From an uncultured Alphaproteobacteria bacterium (GTDB lineage: Bacteria; Pseudomonadota; Alphaproteobacteria; HIMB59), in the NCBI GenBank assembly GCA_902538085.1, contig CACBDV010000001.1:293766-357765 (forward strand): DNA of 64,000 nucleotides, given 5' to 3'. Both the position numbers and the translations under genes were made by a program. The stretch's first letter is position 1. Each line of letters opens with the position of its first letter. The notes below the pieces were generated by a model, which did no database searches, was not told where the DNA came from, and saw only the letters and a list, made by a program, of their open reading frames with translations. Positions 1-9,259 of this stretch are shown in pieces.

Positions 1-508
1 CTGTTTGTAGGAAACTTTCATACTCTAATTTTCCGATTGATGGAATATCTCCTAAACCTGCTTGTTTGTCATCAATATCAATAACGATGATCTCTCGATT
101 GACTTGAGCAATAGCATCAATTGCTACATTGTGAAATTGTCGATCCACTATAAAAACTTTACAGTCACTATGATCTAGTATGTAGGCGACTGTTCTGGTG
201 TCTAAACGAGTATTAATTGTGTTAACAACACCTCCTGTCATGGGAACAGAATAATGCGCTTCAAATAATTCAGGTGTGTTTGCTGCCATAATAGAAACAA
301 CATCACCTTTACCAATTCCAACCTTTGTTAAGGCACTGGCAAATCGAGTACATCGATCGTAAACCTGTCTCCAAGAGTATTTTCTCTCTTTATATACTAT
401 GGCTTCATAGTCAGGGTATACGTCTTTTATTCGATCAAGGAAACTGATGGGAGTCAAAGGAACAAAGTTTGCATCATTTTTATGCATTCCCTGTTCAAAA
501 TTATTCAT
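1..508 (-). CDS. Acyl-CoA synthetase (AMP-binding), partial: N-terminal part only, runs off the left edge
   Basis: Reverse-strand reading from the ATG at 508 gives MNNFEQGMHKNDANFVPLTPISFLDRIKDVYPDYEAIVYKERKYSWRQVYDRCTRFASALTKVGIGKGDVVSIMAANTPELFEAHYSVPMTGGVVNTINTRLD..., typical of the AMP-binding acyl-CoA synthetase N-terminus. Not in the ORF track because it is truncated. Confidence 0.85.
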   Translation of the reverse strand, partial: MNNFEQGMHKNDANFVPLTPISFLDRIKDVYPDYEAIVYKERKYSWRQVYDRCTRFASALTKVGIGKGDVVSIMAANTPELFEAHYSVPMTGGVVNTINTRLDTRTVAYILDHSDCKVFIVDRQFHNVAIDAIAQVNREIIVIDIDDKQAGLGDIPSIGKLEYESFLQT

Positions 509-2847
509 TAGTTTTTTAGTCTTCTCCCCGTAGACAACATTGCATGGATCCTATCCCTCGTCTTATTGGATTGTATTAAATTTATCAAAGACTGTCGCTC
601 TAAATTATAAAGATCAGCTTCCGACAATTCTTTTGATTTAGTTGTATCACCCCCGCTAAGTACGGTTGCTAAATGAAGACCAATATCAACATCATAGCCA
701 AAAATGATCTTTTTTTGCTCTAAATCCAATAAAACTTGGTGCATTTTCTCTTTTACCTCAGGTCCGCTTAGTGTGAACTTTGGCTTTTCAGGAGCTGAAT
801 ATCCATTCTTTAATAATGATACTTGATTAAAGGCCTCCACAAGAAGATTATCTCTATTCAATACAAAAATATCATCATCTAGAAAAAATTTATGCTTTTT
901 GGCTTGCAATGGGGAATGAGCCATTAGGCCATATCCTATAATATCAAATACTTGAAGAGCTGCTTGATCATGGTCATTGACATATTTTTTGTCTTGCACC
1001 CATCTCCATAATAATTCTTTACACCCACCACCGCCTGGAACAAGGCCGACACCTGTTTCTACTAAACCTAAAGTGCTATTCATGTGAGCAACCATCTTAG
1101 AAGTTTGACATGCTACTTCAAAACCACCACCAATAGCTAATCCAGCTACGGCACTAACTGTTGGTTTCGATGCATATTTCATTTTCATACATGCAGATTG
1201 AAAATCAGAGAGATATTTATCGATACCTTTCCAATCTTTCACGTCAGCTAAACCAATCATGGTATTTAAATCAGCACCTGCAGAAAAATTCATAGCCTCA
1301 TTATAAACTACAAGCCCTTGATAATTATCTTGCTCAAGACGATCTACTGACTCCTCTAAAATTTTCATGGCATCTGCGTTCAGAGCATTAGCCTTGGTGT
1401 GAAATTCACAACATAGTATCTTCTGTTCTCGTGGCTCATCATTAAATTGCCAAATGGTGGCAGCAAAATTTCGAGATAATGGATTTGCATATTTTTTGTG
1501 GTCACCTAATCGGCGAACTCCCACTCCTCTAGAAATAAACTTCATTCCTGATTCATGATTATAAGCTCGTGAAGAAGTAGAGTCATAAGGCTCTTGTTTT
1601 AATCTAAACATGGTTGTAAGTAATTCTGGTACATCTATTTTTTCGTCTTGAAGTCGCTGGACAAATTTAGTGAGTCCGTACTCATTTAATAATTCAAATG
1701 GCCCCTCGTTCCAGTTAAATCCCATACGAAGTGCATCATCTATATCTGTTACCTTTGATGAAACCTCGGGAATGCAAAAGGCGCTATAATTAATAATTTT
1801 AGCTAATACTGCAAAAGCATATCGACCATACTCACTATCATCATCAAGTAGTGCTTTGATGCCCTCTTTCTCAACTATTCTAGCGATTTCCAAATCTACT
1901 TTATCAAAATCATAATAACTCATGTCTGAAGTATTCATGGCTTTGACATGTTCATCACCCTCAACAATTGTTGTTTGATAAAAACCACCAGGGCCCTTAT
2001 TTCCATTAAAACCTTTTTCTAGTAATTTCTCGACCAGAGGATGAGGTTTCACCACATCCATAAAAGGATCATTTTCTTGTAATTCTTTTTTAAAGCTTGC
2101 AAGCACATCTTTCATCAAATCAATTCCAATGAGATCATAGAGTCCAAAAACACCTGTTTTAGGAATTCCTAATGGTCGGCCAAATAATGCATCTGCAATT
2201 TCTACTGGAAGGCCTCGCTCTAATGCTTCATACATCGCAACCTGCATTGCATACACACCAATTCGATTACCAATAAAACCAGGGGTATCATTACAATTGA
2301 CAATTCCTTTACCTAAATCATTTTTACAAAAATCACGAAGTCCGTCCATCTTATCTTTATTCATGGTTGGTGTTTCAACGATCTCTAATAATCTCATAAA
2401 TCGGACAGGATTAAAAAAGTGAGTAATACAAAAATCTGCTTTCATGCTATCGGACATCTCTTGTGTCAGAATTGAAAGAGGAATAGTCGAAGTATTAGAT
2501 GAAATAATAGAGTTGGGGCTGCGAACTTTATCAATTTGGGAGTAAAGTTTGTGTTTGATATCAATACGCTCAACAACAGCTTCGATAACCCAATCAGCAT
2601 CTTTGATTTCATCAAAATCATCATCGAGGTTGCCAGGTTTGATATGATCAATTCTAGATCTTTCAACTAATAGAGGTGGATCTGACTTTTTGATTATATC
2701 AATCGCATTTTCAGATATTTGGTTGGGTTTATCTTTACCTTTGAGATCAAGCAAAACTACTTTGCGGTTAGAATTAGCCAAATGAGCAGCAATACCTGAG
2801 CCCATCGTACCAGCACCAATTACAACGATTTTATTAAAGTTACTCAT
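508..2847 (-). CDS. 3-hydroxyacyl-CoA dehydrogenase / enoyl-CoA hydratase fusion (FadB/FadN-like)
   Basis: N-terminal GAGTMGSGIAAHLA Rossmann motif, NTSTIPLS, HFFNPVRFMRLLEIV, and a C-terminal crotonase-like region (SAGADLNTMI, GLAIGGGFEVA). Confidence 0.9.
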   Translation of the reverse strand: MSNFNKIVVIGAGTMGSGIAAHLANSNRKVVLLDLKGKDKPNQISENAIDIIKKSDPPLLVERSRIDHIKPGNLDDDFDEIKDADWVIEAVVERIDIKHKLYSQIDKVRSPNSIISSNTSTIPLSILTQEMSDSMKADFCITHFFNPVRFMRLLEIVETPTMNKDKMDGLRDFCKNDLGKGIVNCNDTPGFIGNRIGVYAMQVAMYEALERGLPVEIADALFGRPLGIPKTGVFGLYDLIGIDLMKDVLASFKKELQENDPFMDVVKPHPLVEKLLEKGFNGNKGPGGFYQTTIVEGDEHVKAMNTSDMSYYDFDKVDLEIARIVEKEGIKALLDDDSEYGRYAFAVLAKIINYSAFCIPEVSSKVTDIDDALRMGFNWNEGPFELLNEYGLTKFVQRLQDEKIDVPELLTTMFRLKQEPYDSTSSRAYNHESGMKFISRGVGVRRLGDHKKYANPLSRNFAATIWQFNDEPREQKILCCEFHTKANALNADAMKILEESVDRLEQDNYQGLVVYNEAMNFSAGADLNTMIGLADVKDWKGIDKYLSDFQSACMKMKYASKPTVSAVAGLAIGGGFEVACQTSKMVAHMNSTLGLVETGVGLVPGGGGCKELLWRWVQDKKYVNDHDQAALQVFDIIGYGLMAHSPLQAKKHKFFLDDDIFVLNRDNLLVEAFNQVSLLKNGYSAPEKPKFTLSGPEVKEKMHQVLLDLEQKKIIFGYDVDIGLHLATVLSGGDTTKSKELSEADLYNLERQSLINLIQSNKTRDRIHAMLSTGRRLKN

Positions 2848-2909
2848 AATAATAAGACAGGGATAATAGCAAAAAAGTCTATATAGTTAAGATCTTTTAA
2901 AAGAGCATA

Positions 2910-3128
2910 TTAAGACTCTAAATCGGTAATATTTTCAATACAAGAAACAACCATTAAGCTTTCAATATAACGTTTTTTACTACAATCGTAACAAATCGTA
3001 ATTATTTCATCGTTGATTTTATTGATATATTTCTTTGAGACTTCCTTATAGTCACCACATTCAGAACACTTATTATAAGGAATTTCATTATTTTCAAATA
3101 ACTCCTCTTTACCATTCCACCAGCCCAT
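2910..3128 (-). CDS. Small zinc-ribbon-like hypothetical protein (72 aa)
   Basis: Two CxxC motifs (CSEC, CYDC) about 27 aa apart; short ORF in its own intergenic slot. Confidence 0.5.
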   Translation of the reverse strand: MGWWNGKEELFENNEIPYNKCSECGDYKEVSKKYINKINDEIITICYDCSKKRYIESLMVVSCIENITDLES

Positions 3129-3201
3129 TAACGATAAATATCATAAATATGGATCAGTCTTTGATAGAAGTTACGCATAAATAAAAAAAGTTGTTAATAA
3201 A

Positions 3202-3771
3202 TTATTTGGTTAATTCATTAATTAAAATATTGAGATCACTTATAAAAGTCTTTTGATCGATAGAGGAATCAAGATACATGGTGCAATGATGATTGATGAA
3301 GTGATCTGAGAGAAATTTCATTACATTTTCCTCGCCACTCCAAGATCGACTAAAGTCCTCTGAGGCTTGAAAAAAAGACTTCAATGACTCCTCACTACAA
3401 TTATTCCAAAACGCAGGACAATAATTTATTCCATCTCCCTTAAAGAGATTGATGTATGCATCTAATACCAAGATTTCAAAATTAGGATAATTGACTTTTT
3501 TATATTTACTAATATCTACACCGTCCAAATCTATTAAAAACTGCTTTGATTTGGAGTCATAATACAAGTCATAGTTTAAGTTTTCTGCACCTTCAAAATT
3601 ATCATCAAAAAATTTAATTATTCTTTCTTGAACTTCAATCTCTTCGATAGGGTCCAAGGACCAGTAGACTTCCTCTAAGTAGCCAACACAGTAATCTTGA
3701 TCAAGTGAAATAGACAGTAACTTTGATGGAATTAAAAAAGCAACTATGAGAATTAAAGGTTTTAAATTCAC
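3202..3771 (-). CDS. Hypothetical secreted protein
   Basis: GTG-start ORF with a hydrophobic N-terminal signal-like stretch (LKPLILIVAFLIPSKLLS) and several Cys; no family recognised. Confidence 0.55.
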   Translation of the reverse strand: MNLKPLILIVAFLIPSKLLSISLDQDYCVGYLEEVYWSLDPIEEIEVQERIIKFFDDNFEGAENLNYDLYYDSKSKQFLIDLDGVDISKYKKVNYPNFEILVLDAYINLFKGDGINYCPAFWNNCSEESLKSFFQASEDFSRSWSGEENVMKFLSDHFINHHCTMYLDSSIDQKTFISDLNILINELTK

Positions 3772-4994
3772 TATAAATACCTATCAATCAAAAAAGCTGG
3801 ATTATGCGGTGTCTCACCGTTCACTAGCCCAGTAATTACTTTTCCAGTTATTGGACCTAAAGTCCAACCTAAGTGATTATGTCCAAAACCGTAATAAAGA
3901 TTTTCAAGACTTGGGGATTTACTAATTATTGGCAAACAGTCTGGAAGAGTTGGTCTATAGCCTAACCATGAATTTTGATATTCTTGAAGTTTTGGAATTA
4001 ATTGTTTGGCATAATGATGAATATAATTAAGCCTTGATTTATTTACCTTTTTTGTTGTACCAGCTAGTTCCACTGTTCCTGCACCTCTAATTCCATATTC
4101 AAGAGGAGTTAAGTACATACCTGAGTCGACCAGACAGGTTGGACGGGTTAAATATTCTTGAGTTCCAAGAAACTCTAAATGGTAACCTCTTTCTGTTTCA
4201 AGAGGTATACTTTTATTTTCTAGTTGATTAACTAAATCTTTTGAAAAAGCTCCTCCACAAACAATCAAACAGTCATAATTTTTATTATTGATACTGAATT
4301 TTCCAAAACTATGATTTACTGATACTACCTTTTCCTTTAAAAATTTTCCCGTTTTTTCAGTAAACTTTAAAAATAACTTATTTAAAATCTTATCTGGGTT
4401 TAAAGTATGATGTGCGCGAGGAAAATACCAACCTCCTTTAATGTTGCTACTTAAATTTGGCTCGAGATCTAAGATCTCATCTTTGGAAAGACTAACTTGC
4501 TCAACATTATTTTTTTTTCTTATTTCTATTTGGTCATAAGTTGGTTTTTCTTTTTCATTAATCCAAACATATAAAACTCCTTTATGTGTCACTAAATCCG
4601 TAGCCCCAATTTCACGAAGCAATGTCTCATAAGACTGCAAAGCATTCTTTAAAAGGCTTGTCATATGCTCTGCTGTATAGTTCATTGATTTTGAATTACA
4701 ATTTTGAAGAAATTTAAAGATCCAAGGAAGCATTTTAGGTAAATAAGACCATTTTATAGATAGGGGAGAGTTGTTAGAAAAAGTATATCGAAATAAATTT
4801 TTCCAAATATCAGGCTGATTTAGTGTAGGAACACCGTAATCTGCAATCACACTTGCATGCCCTCTCGAAGTTCCTGAGCCAGGATCATTCTGATCAAATA
4901 TTGTAACCTGATGGCCTGATGACTGTAAATAATAAGAAGTGCTTAGACCAACAATTCCAGCGCCAATTACTGCAATTTGTTTTTTATCTCTCAA
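3771..4994 (-). CDS. dadA: FAD-dependent D-amino acid dehydrogenase (DadA-like)
   Basis: IAVIGAGIVGLSTSYYLQSSGHQVTIFDQ FAD motif; C-terminal GFGHNHLGWTLGPITGKVI typical of DadA/DAO-type enzymes. Confidence 0.8.
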   Translation of the reverse strand: MRDKKQIAVIGAGIVGLSTSYYLQSSGHQVTIFDQNDPGSGTSRGHASVIADYGVPTLNQPDIWKNLFRYTFSNNSPLSIKWSYLPKMLPWIFKFLQNCNSKSMNYTAEHMTSLLKNALQSYETLLREIGATDLVTHKGVLYVWINEKEKPTYDQIEIRKKNNVEQVSLSKDEILDLEPNLSSNIKGGWYFPRAHHTLNPDKILNKLFLKFTEKTGKFLKEKVVSVNHSFGKFSINNKNYDCLIVCGGAFSKDLVNQLENKSIPLETERGYHLEFLGTQEYLTRPTCLVDSGMYLTPLEYGIRGAGTVELAGTTKKVNKSRLNYIHHYAKQLIPKLQEYQNSWLGYRPTLPDCLPIISKSPSLENLYYGFGHNHLGWTLGPITGKVITGLVNGETPHNPAFLIDRYL

Positions 4995-5485
4995 TTATTA
5001 CTTTTTCGGTAATCCCATGGAAATTGAAATTTCATAGACCACATTCCAAGCCTATTTGATTTAGCATACTCCTCATCTAAAATATATTTATCTGAATATT
5101 TTCTATAAGCAAACGCAAAGCCCTCTCTAACTAAATAACTACTTAATGACTCTCCATTGACAAAGCACTCACCTAAAACTCTTCCATAAAAGTCTTTTCC
5201 CTCATCTGTACAACTAATTTTATTATTTGTAACTTTTGTTAGTAAAATATCTTTTGATATTTTTCCACAAGCAACCTTCCCTTCACTTGCAACACACGTC
5301 TGATTAATTTCAGGAGCATCTATTCCATTAAAACGTATTTTAACATTACCTAATTTAATTGTGTCTCCATCAACTACGGTGACATGAGAAGCAAATAGGT
5401 TATTTACGAGTAAAAACAGTGAAGAAACTAGGTAAATAATAGAAAATTTTAGTGACACGCAATATTGTACTTTTTTAAACGCCAA
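4991..5485 (-). CDS. Thermonuclease (SNase-like) family protein
   Basis: VVDGDTIKLGNVKIRFNGIDAPE and DFYGRVLGECFVNGESLSSYLVREGFAFAYRKYS are SNase-fold signature blocks. Confidence 0.85.
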   Translation of the reverse strand: MAFKKVQYCVSLKFSIIYLVSSLFLLVNNLFASHVTVVDGDTIKLGNVKIRFNGIDAPEINQTCVASEGKVACGKISKDILLTKVTNNKISCTDEGKDFYGRVLGECFVNGESLSSYLVREGFAFAYRKYSDKYILDEEYAKSNRLGMWSMKFQFPWDYRKSNN

Positions 5486-5895
5486 TAATTATAGGGCCAA
5501 GGAGTAATAAAACCAACAAAAAGCATTATAGGAACGACCCACCAAGTAAGCATTGCCCCTCCCGTTAAAATTACATCTGTAACATTCATAGCTATTTCCA
5601 TTGATATCATAGATATAAAACTCATTCCAAGAGCAGTGCTAATTGCCTGTCTTAGAGGAAAATTTTGTCTTAAAAGAATTATTGTTTCAAGAATAATGCT
5701 AGTAATCAGTCCATTAATAATTGCTAAAATCATTATATTTAAGGTAGGCCAAGCAATTTCATTCACTTGAAAATAGAATATTGTACCAAGATCTCCTATA
5801 GCACATCCAATTAAACACCACTTAGTATTATGAGCACTTTTTTTCCAGGTGTGTTTACATTTCCAATTAAAGTTGGTGAGAGTTGAAACAAACAT
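5449..5895 (-). CDS. DUF4396-like polytopic membrane protein
   Basis: KWCLIGCAIGDLGTIFYFQ motif and several hydrophobic helices, with SMISMEIAMNVTD and TWWVVPIMLFVGFITPWPYNYWRLKKY. Confidence 0.65.
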   Translation of the reverse strand: MFVSTLTNFNWKCKHTWKKSAHNTKWCLIGCAIGDLGTIFYFQVNEIAWPTLNIMILAIINGLITSIILETIILLRQNFPLRQAISTALGMSFISMISMEIAMNVTDVILTGGAMLTWWVVPIMLFVGFITPWPYNYWRLKKYNIACH

Positions 5896-5904
5896 TTTTT
5901 TATT

Positions 5905-5926
5905 TACTATATACTGGTATATAGTA
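5905..5926. promoter_or_regulatory. Putative CsoR-family operator: TACTATATAC-TG-GTATATAGTA
   Basis: Perfect 10-bp inverted repeat with 2-bp spacer between the divergent DUF4396 and CsoR-like genes. Confidence 0.65.
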
Positions 5927-5936
5927 TATTGCTAAT

Positions 5937-6230
5937 ATGTCAAATATAATTAAAATAAATAAAAATCCAGATCATATTAAAAATATTCATCGTATTAATC
6001 GAATTCATGGTCAGCTTAAAGGCGTTGAAAAAATGATTGTTGAAAAACGTTATTGTCTAGAAATTTTACAACAAACAAGAGCCATAACTTCGGCAATAAA
6101 ATCTCTAGAAAATAACATACTCAATAAGCACATTGACCACTGTGTTGTAGATGCTATGAAAAAAAACGACAAACAAAAAAAACAAAAAATAGAAGAATTA
6201 CAAGATTTACTTAGAAAATTTAATAATTAA
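5937..6230 (+). CDS. CsoR/RcnR/FrmR-family metal-sensing repressor
   Basis: HRINRIHGQLKGVEKMIVEKRYCLEILQQ plus NKHIDHCVVDAM; the C / H-x3-C pattern matches the CsoR Cu(I) ligand set. Confidence 0.85.
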   Translation: MSNIIKINKNPDHIKNIHRINRIHGQLKGVEKMIVEKRYCLEILQQTRAITSAIKSLENNILNKHIDHCVVDAMKKNDKQKKQKIEELQDLLRKFNN

Positions 6231-6235
6231 AAACA

Positions 6236-6718
6236 TTGTCATTTCTCTTAAAAAGAATTTTATTATTTGTTATTGGTTTCGCAGCTATAATAATTTCTCT
6301 TCTGTATTTTTTAAACCCTATTAAAAAAGAAAATGGCAATATTGAAATAACTAATATCGAAATTGATGAAAAATTAATTAGTCAAATTAACTTAGGTAAA
6401 TCTCTATATGTAACTCATTGTGCGTCATGTCATGGGGACAACTTACAAGGCCAACCCAACTGGAGTACTAAAAAAGATAAAGATGGTCATAATCTCTCCC
6501 CACCCTTGAATGGCACAGGTCATACATGGCATCACAGTCAAGAGCAACTCTTTAGCATAATTAGGTATGGGTTTAAAATTTATAATGAAAACTACGATGG
6601 TAAAATGCAAGGTAATGAGAAATTAAATGACGATGACATATGGTCTATTTTAGCTTACATGAAATCTGTTTGGCCTGAGTCAATTCAAAAAAAATACGAC
6701 ACTATAAGTAAACATTAA
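6236..6718 (+). CDS. Membrane-anchored c-type cytochrome
   Basis: TTG start, N-terminal TM, CASCHGDN heme motif, distal MQGNEKLNDDDIWSILAYMKSVWP. Confidence 0.85.
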   Translation: MSFLLKRILLFVIGFAAIIISLLYFLNPIKKENGNIEITNIEIDEKLISQINLGKSLYVTHCASCHGDNLQGQPNWSTKKDKDGHNLSPPLNGTGHTWHHSQEQLFSIIRYGFKIYNENYDGKMQGNEKLNDDDIWSILAYMKSVWPESIQKKYDTISKH

Positions 6719-6830
6719 TTTTAAACATAGCTGAGTATATAAAACCCCATAGAAAGTGGATCGAATATGAATAAAGGTTGATAATATTGACCTTTTGATA
6801 TCAGCTAATTGCATATTATTTAGGCTTTTA

Positions 6831-6848
6831 ATGTGTTTGAAAACATAT
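6831..6848. promoter_or_regulatory. Imperfect palindrome ATGTGTTTGAAAACATAT upstream of the agl-type operon
   Basis: 8-bp arms with one mismatch, about 50 bp upstream of the aglE-like start, which has a strong GGAGGAGG ribosome site. Confidence 0.3.
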
Positions 6849-6897
6849 TCATTTTGTTAAATTCATTCTCACATATTTTTATAGGAGGAGGATTTCT

Positions 6898-8208
6898 ATG
6901 AAATTAATTAAGACAATTACAGCTTTGATAGCTATTTCTCTATTTGGAGCAAGCTATGCAAATGCTGGTTCTCACGCATATACAGGCCCTGACCTGTCGG
7001 GAGAAAAATTAACAATCTTTGGTCCTTGGTTGGCACCACAAGATGATGATTTCAGGGATGTCATATCAATTTTTGAAGCAGCAACAGGAGCGTCCGTTGA
7101 GTATGGTGGTTCTGATGAATTTGAATCAATTATTAATATTGACTGTCAAGCAGGTAGTCCAGCTGACATAGCTGTATTCCCTCAGCCAGGATTAGCAGCA
7201 AACATTGCAGCTACTGGTTGTTTGTCTCCATTAGGTGATGACGTCAAACAAATGGTTCTTGACAATTATGCTGCAGGACAATCTTGGGTTGATCTTACAA
7301 CATATAAAGATCCAACTGGTTTTGATAAGTTCTATGGTGTTTTTTACAGAGTCAACGTAAAAAGCTTAGTTTGGTATTCACCAGATAACTTTGAAGACAA
7401 CGGATATGAAACACCTTCCACAATGGAAGAATTATTAGCATTAGCTGATCAAATGGTTAGTGACGGGAATACTCCGTTCTGTATCGGACTAGGTTCTGGT
7501 GGAGCAACTGGATGGCCAGCTACAGACTGGATGGAAGATATTATGTTAAGAACTCATTCACCTAATACTTATGATCAGTGGGTATCTAACGATATGAAAT
7601 TTAATGATCAAAGAGTGATTGATGCGATGGAATTTTTTGGTTCAATTGCATTAAACGACTCTTATGTTAATGGTGGAACTAAAGCTGTTGCTACTACAGA
7701 CTTTAGAGACTCTCCAAATGGTCTTTTCACATCACCTGCTGAGTGTATGATGCATAGACAAGCAAGCTTTATTCCTGCATTCTTCCCTGAGGGAGCTGAG
7801 GCTGGTGTTGACTATGACTTCTTTTACTTTCCACCTTTTGAGTCTCAAGACTTAGGAAAGCCTGTTTTAGGTGCTGGTACTTTAATGGCCCCAACTAATG
7901 ACAGAAAAGTAACCACTGAATTCATGAAATTCTTGCTTCACACAGAAGCCAACGAAAGATTCATGGAAAAAGGTGGTTTTTTAACACCTCATAAGTATGT
8001 GGATACAAGCAAATATTCTAGCGATACGTTCAGAGGTCTGCATGAGATCCTAATGAATGCAACAACATTCAGGTTTGACGGTTCAGACTTGATGCCTGGT
8101 TGGGTTGGTGCTGGATCTTTCTGGACTGGAATGGTTGATTATACCAATGGTAAATCAGCTCAGGATGTTGCTGACGAAATCCAAGCTAGCTGGGAAGCTG
8201 GTCAATAA
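6898..8208 (+). CDS. aglE: Alpha-glucoside ABC transporter substrate-binding protein (AglE-like)
   Basis: Signal peptide, extracellular solute-binding fold, position at the head of an aglEFG/aglK gene set. Confidence 0.8.
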   Translation: MKLIKTITALIAISLFGASYANAGSHAYTGPDLSGEKLTIFGPWLAPQDDDFRDVISIFEAATGASVEYGGSDEFESIINIDCQAGSPADIAVFPQPGLAANIAATGCLSPLGDDVKQMVLDNYAAGQSWVDLTTYKDPTGFDKFYGVFYRVNVKSLVWYSPDNFEDNGYETPSTMEELLALADQMVSDGNTPFCIGLGSGGATGWPATDWMEDIMLRTHSPNTYDQWVSNDMKFNDQRVIDAMEFFGSIALNDSYVNGGTKAVATTDFRDSPNGLFTSPAECMMHRQASFIPAFFPEGAEAGVDYDFFYFPPFESQDLGKPVLGAGTLMAPTNDRKVTTEFMKFLLHTEANERFMEKGGFLTPHKYVDTSKYSSDTFRGLHEILMNATTFRFDGSDLMPGWVGAGSFWTGMVDYTNGKSAQDVADEIQASWEAGQ

Positions 8209-8228
8209 AAAAATAGTTAATTTCTAAA

Positions 8229-8260
8229 CTAAGGGCGAATAGTATATTATTTGCCCTTAG
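8229..8260 (+). other. Intercistronic stem-loop between binding-protein and permease genes
   Basis: CTAAGGGCGAATAG-TATA-TTATTTGCCCTTAG: 8 perfect outer bp plus inner pairs with G-U wobble; no U-tract follows. Confidence 0.8.
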
Positions 8261-8275
8261 CATATTTCTAATACA

Positions 8276-9259
8276 ATGAGTATTTTCTCCCTTGCAATTA
8301 CTGTTCTTATTGGAGTTCTTTTTTTTGTGCTATTTTTTCACTTATCAAATTTTTTACTAGATTATTTTAGAGTAAAATCATCAAAAAATTTTTCTTTTGA
8401 AAATTCTTTAAGGGTTATCATTTTTATAGCACCTGCTTTTATAGTGTTATTTGTTTTTATTATTTATCCTGTATTTGAAACTATAAGATTGAGTTTTTAC
8501 GATAAAGTAGGTGAAAACTTTGTGGGACTTTTCAATTATACCTGGGCTATTAATGATCCTGATTTTAAAAGAAGTATCATTAATAATTTAGGCTGGTTAA
8601 TTGTCGTTCCAACTTTAAGTACTTTTTTTGGGTTAGTGATCGCGAATTTAGCAGATAGAATTTGGTGGGGATCAATTGCAAAGTCAATAATTTTTATGCC
8701 TATGGCAATCTCATTTGTCGGAGCAGGTGTGATATGGAAATTTATGTATGACTACAGAGGGCCTGGTGATCAACAAATTGGACTTTTAAATGCTATAGCT
8801 GTTGCTTTGGGTTTTGAACCACAAGCATGGTTAACAATACCTGTGTGGAATAATCTTTTTTTAATGGCAATTATGATCTGGATACAAACTGGTCTAGCCC
8901 TAGTCATTTTTAGTGCAGCTCTTAGAAGTATTCCTAATGAAACACTAGATGCCGCTAGGATAGATGGTGCAAGTGAATTGAAAATTTTCTGGTCAATTAT
9001 CATTCCATATCTAGAGCAAACAATCTTGGTAATTTGGACAATAATTACAATTCTAGTTTTGAAAGTTTTCGACATTATTTATGCAATGACCAATGGACAG
9101 TGGCAAACAGAAGTTTTAGCAAATTTAATGTACGATTGGATGTTCAGAGGGGGTGGCGACTCAGGTAGAGGAAGTGTACTTGCTTTTTGTATCTTAATTG
9201 GAGTTATTCCAATATTAGCATGGAACCTGTACAGACATAAACAAGAGCAAAAAGTATGA
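8276..9259 (+). CDS. aglF: ABC transporter permease (AglF-like)
   Basis: Multi-TM; EAA-type loop AARIDGASELKIFWSIIIP. Confidence 0.85.
   Translation: MSIFSLAITVLIGVLFFVLFFHLSNFLLDYFRVKSSKNFSFENSLRVIIFIAPAFIVLFVFIIYPVFETIRLSFYDKVGENFVGLFNYTWAINDPDFKRSIINNLGWLIVVPTLSTFFGLVIANLADRIWWGSIAKSIIFMPMAISFVGAGVIWKFMYDYRGPGDQQIGLLNAIAVALGFEPQAWLTIPVWNNLFLMAIMIWIQTGLALVIFSAALRSIPNETLDAARIDGASELKIFWSIIIPYLEQTILVIWTIITILVLKVFDIIYAMTNGQWQTEVLANLMYDWMFRGGGDSGRGSVLAFCILIGVIPILAWNLYRHKQEQKV

Noticed and set aside
6771-6796. AAAGGT...ACCTTTT inverted repeat after the cytochrome c gene, considered as a terminator
   Set aside because: Only 6-bp arms with an 11-nt loop and a short T-run; too weak to call.
8770-9075. 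101-aa minus-strand ORF within the aglF-like gene
   Set aside because: Antisense shadow of a conserved permease frame.
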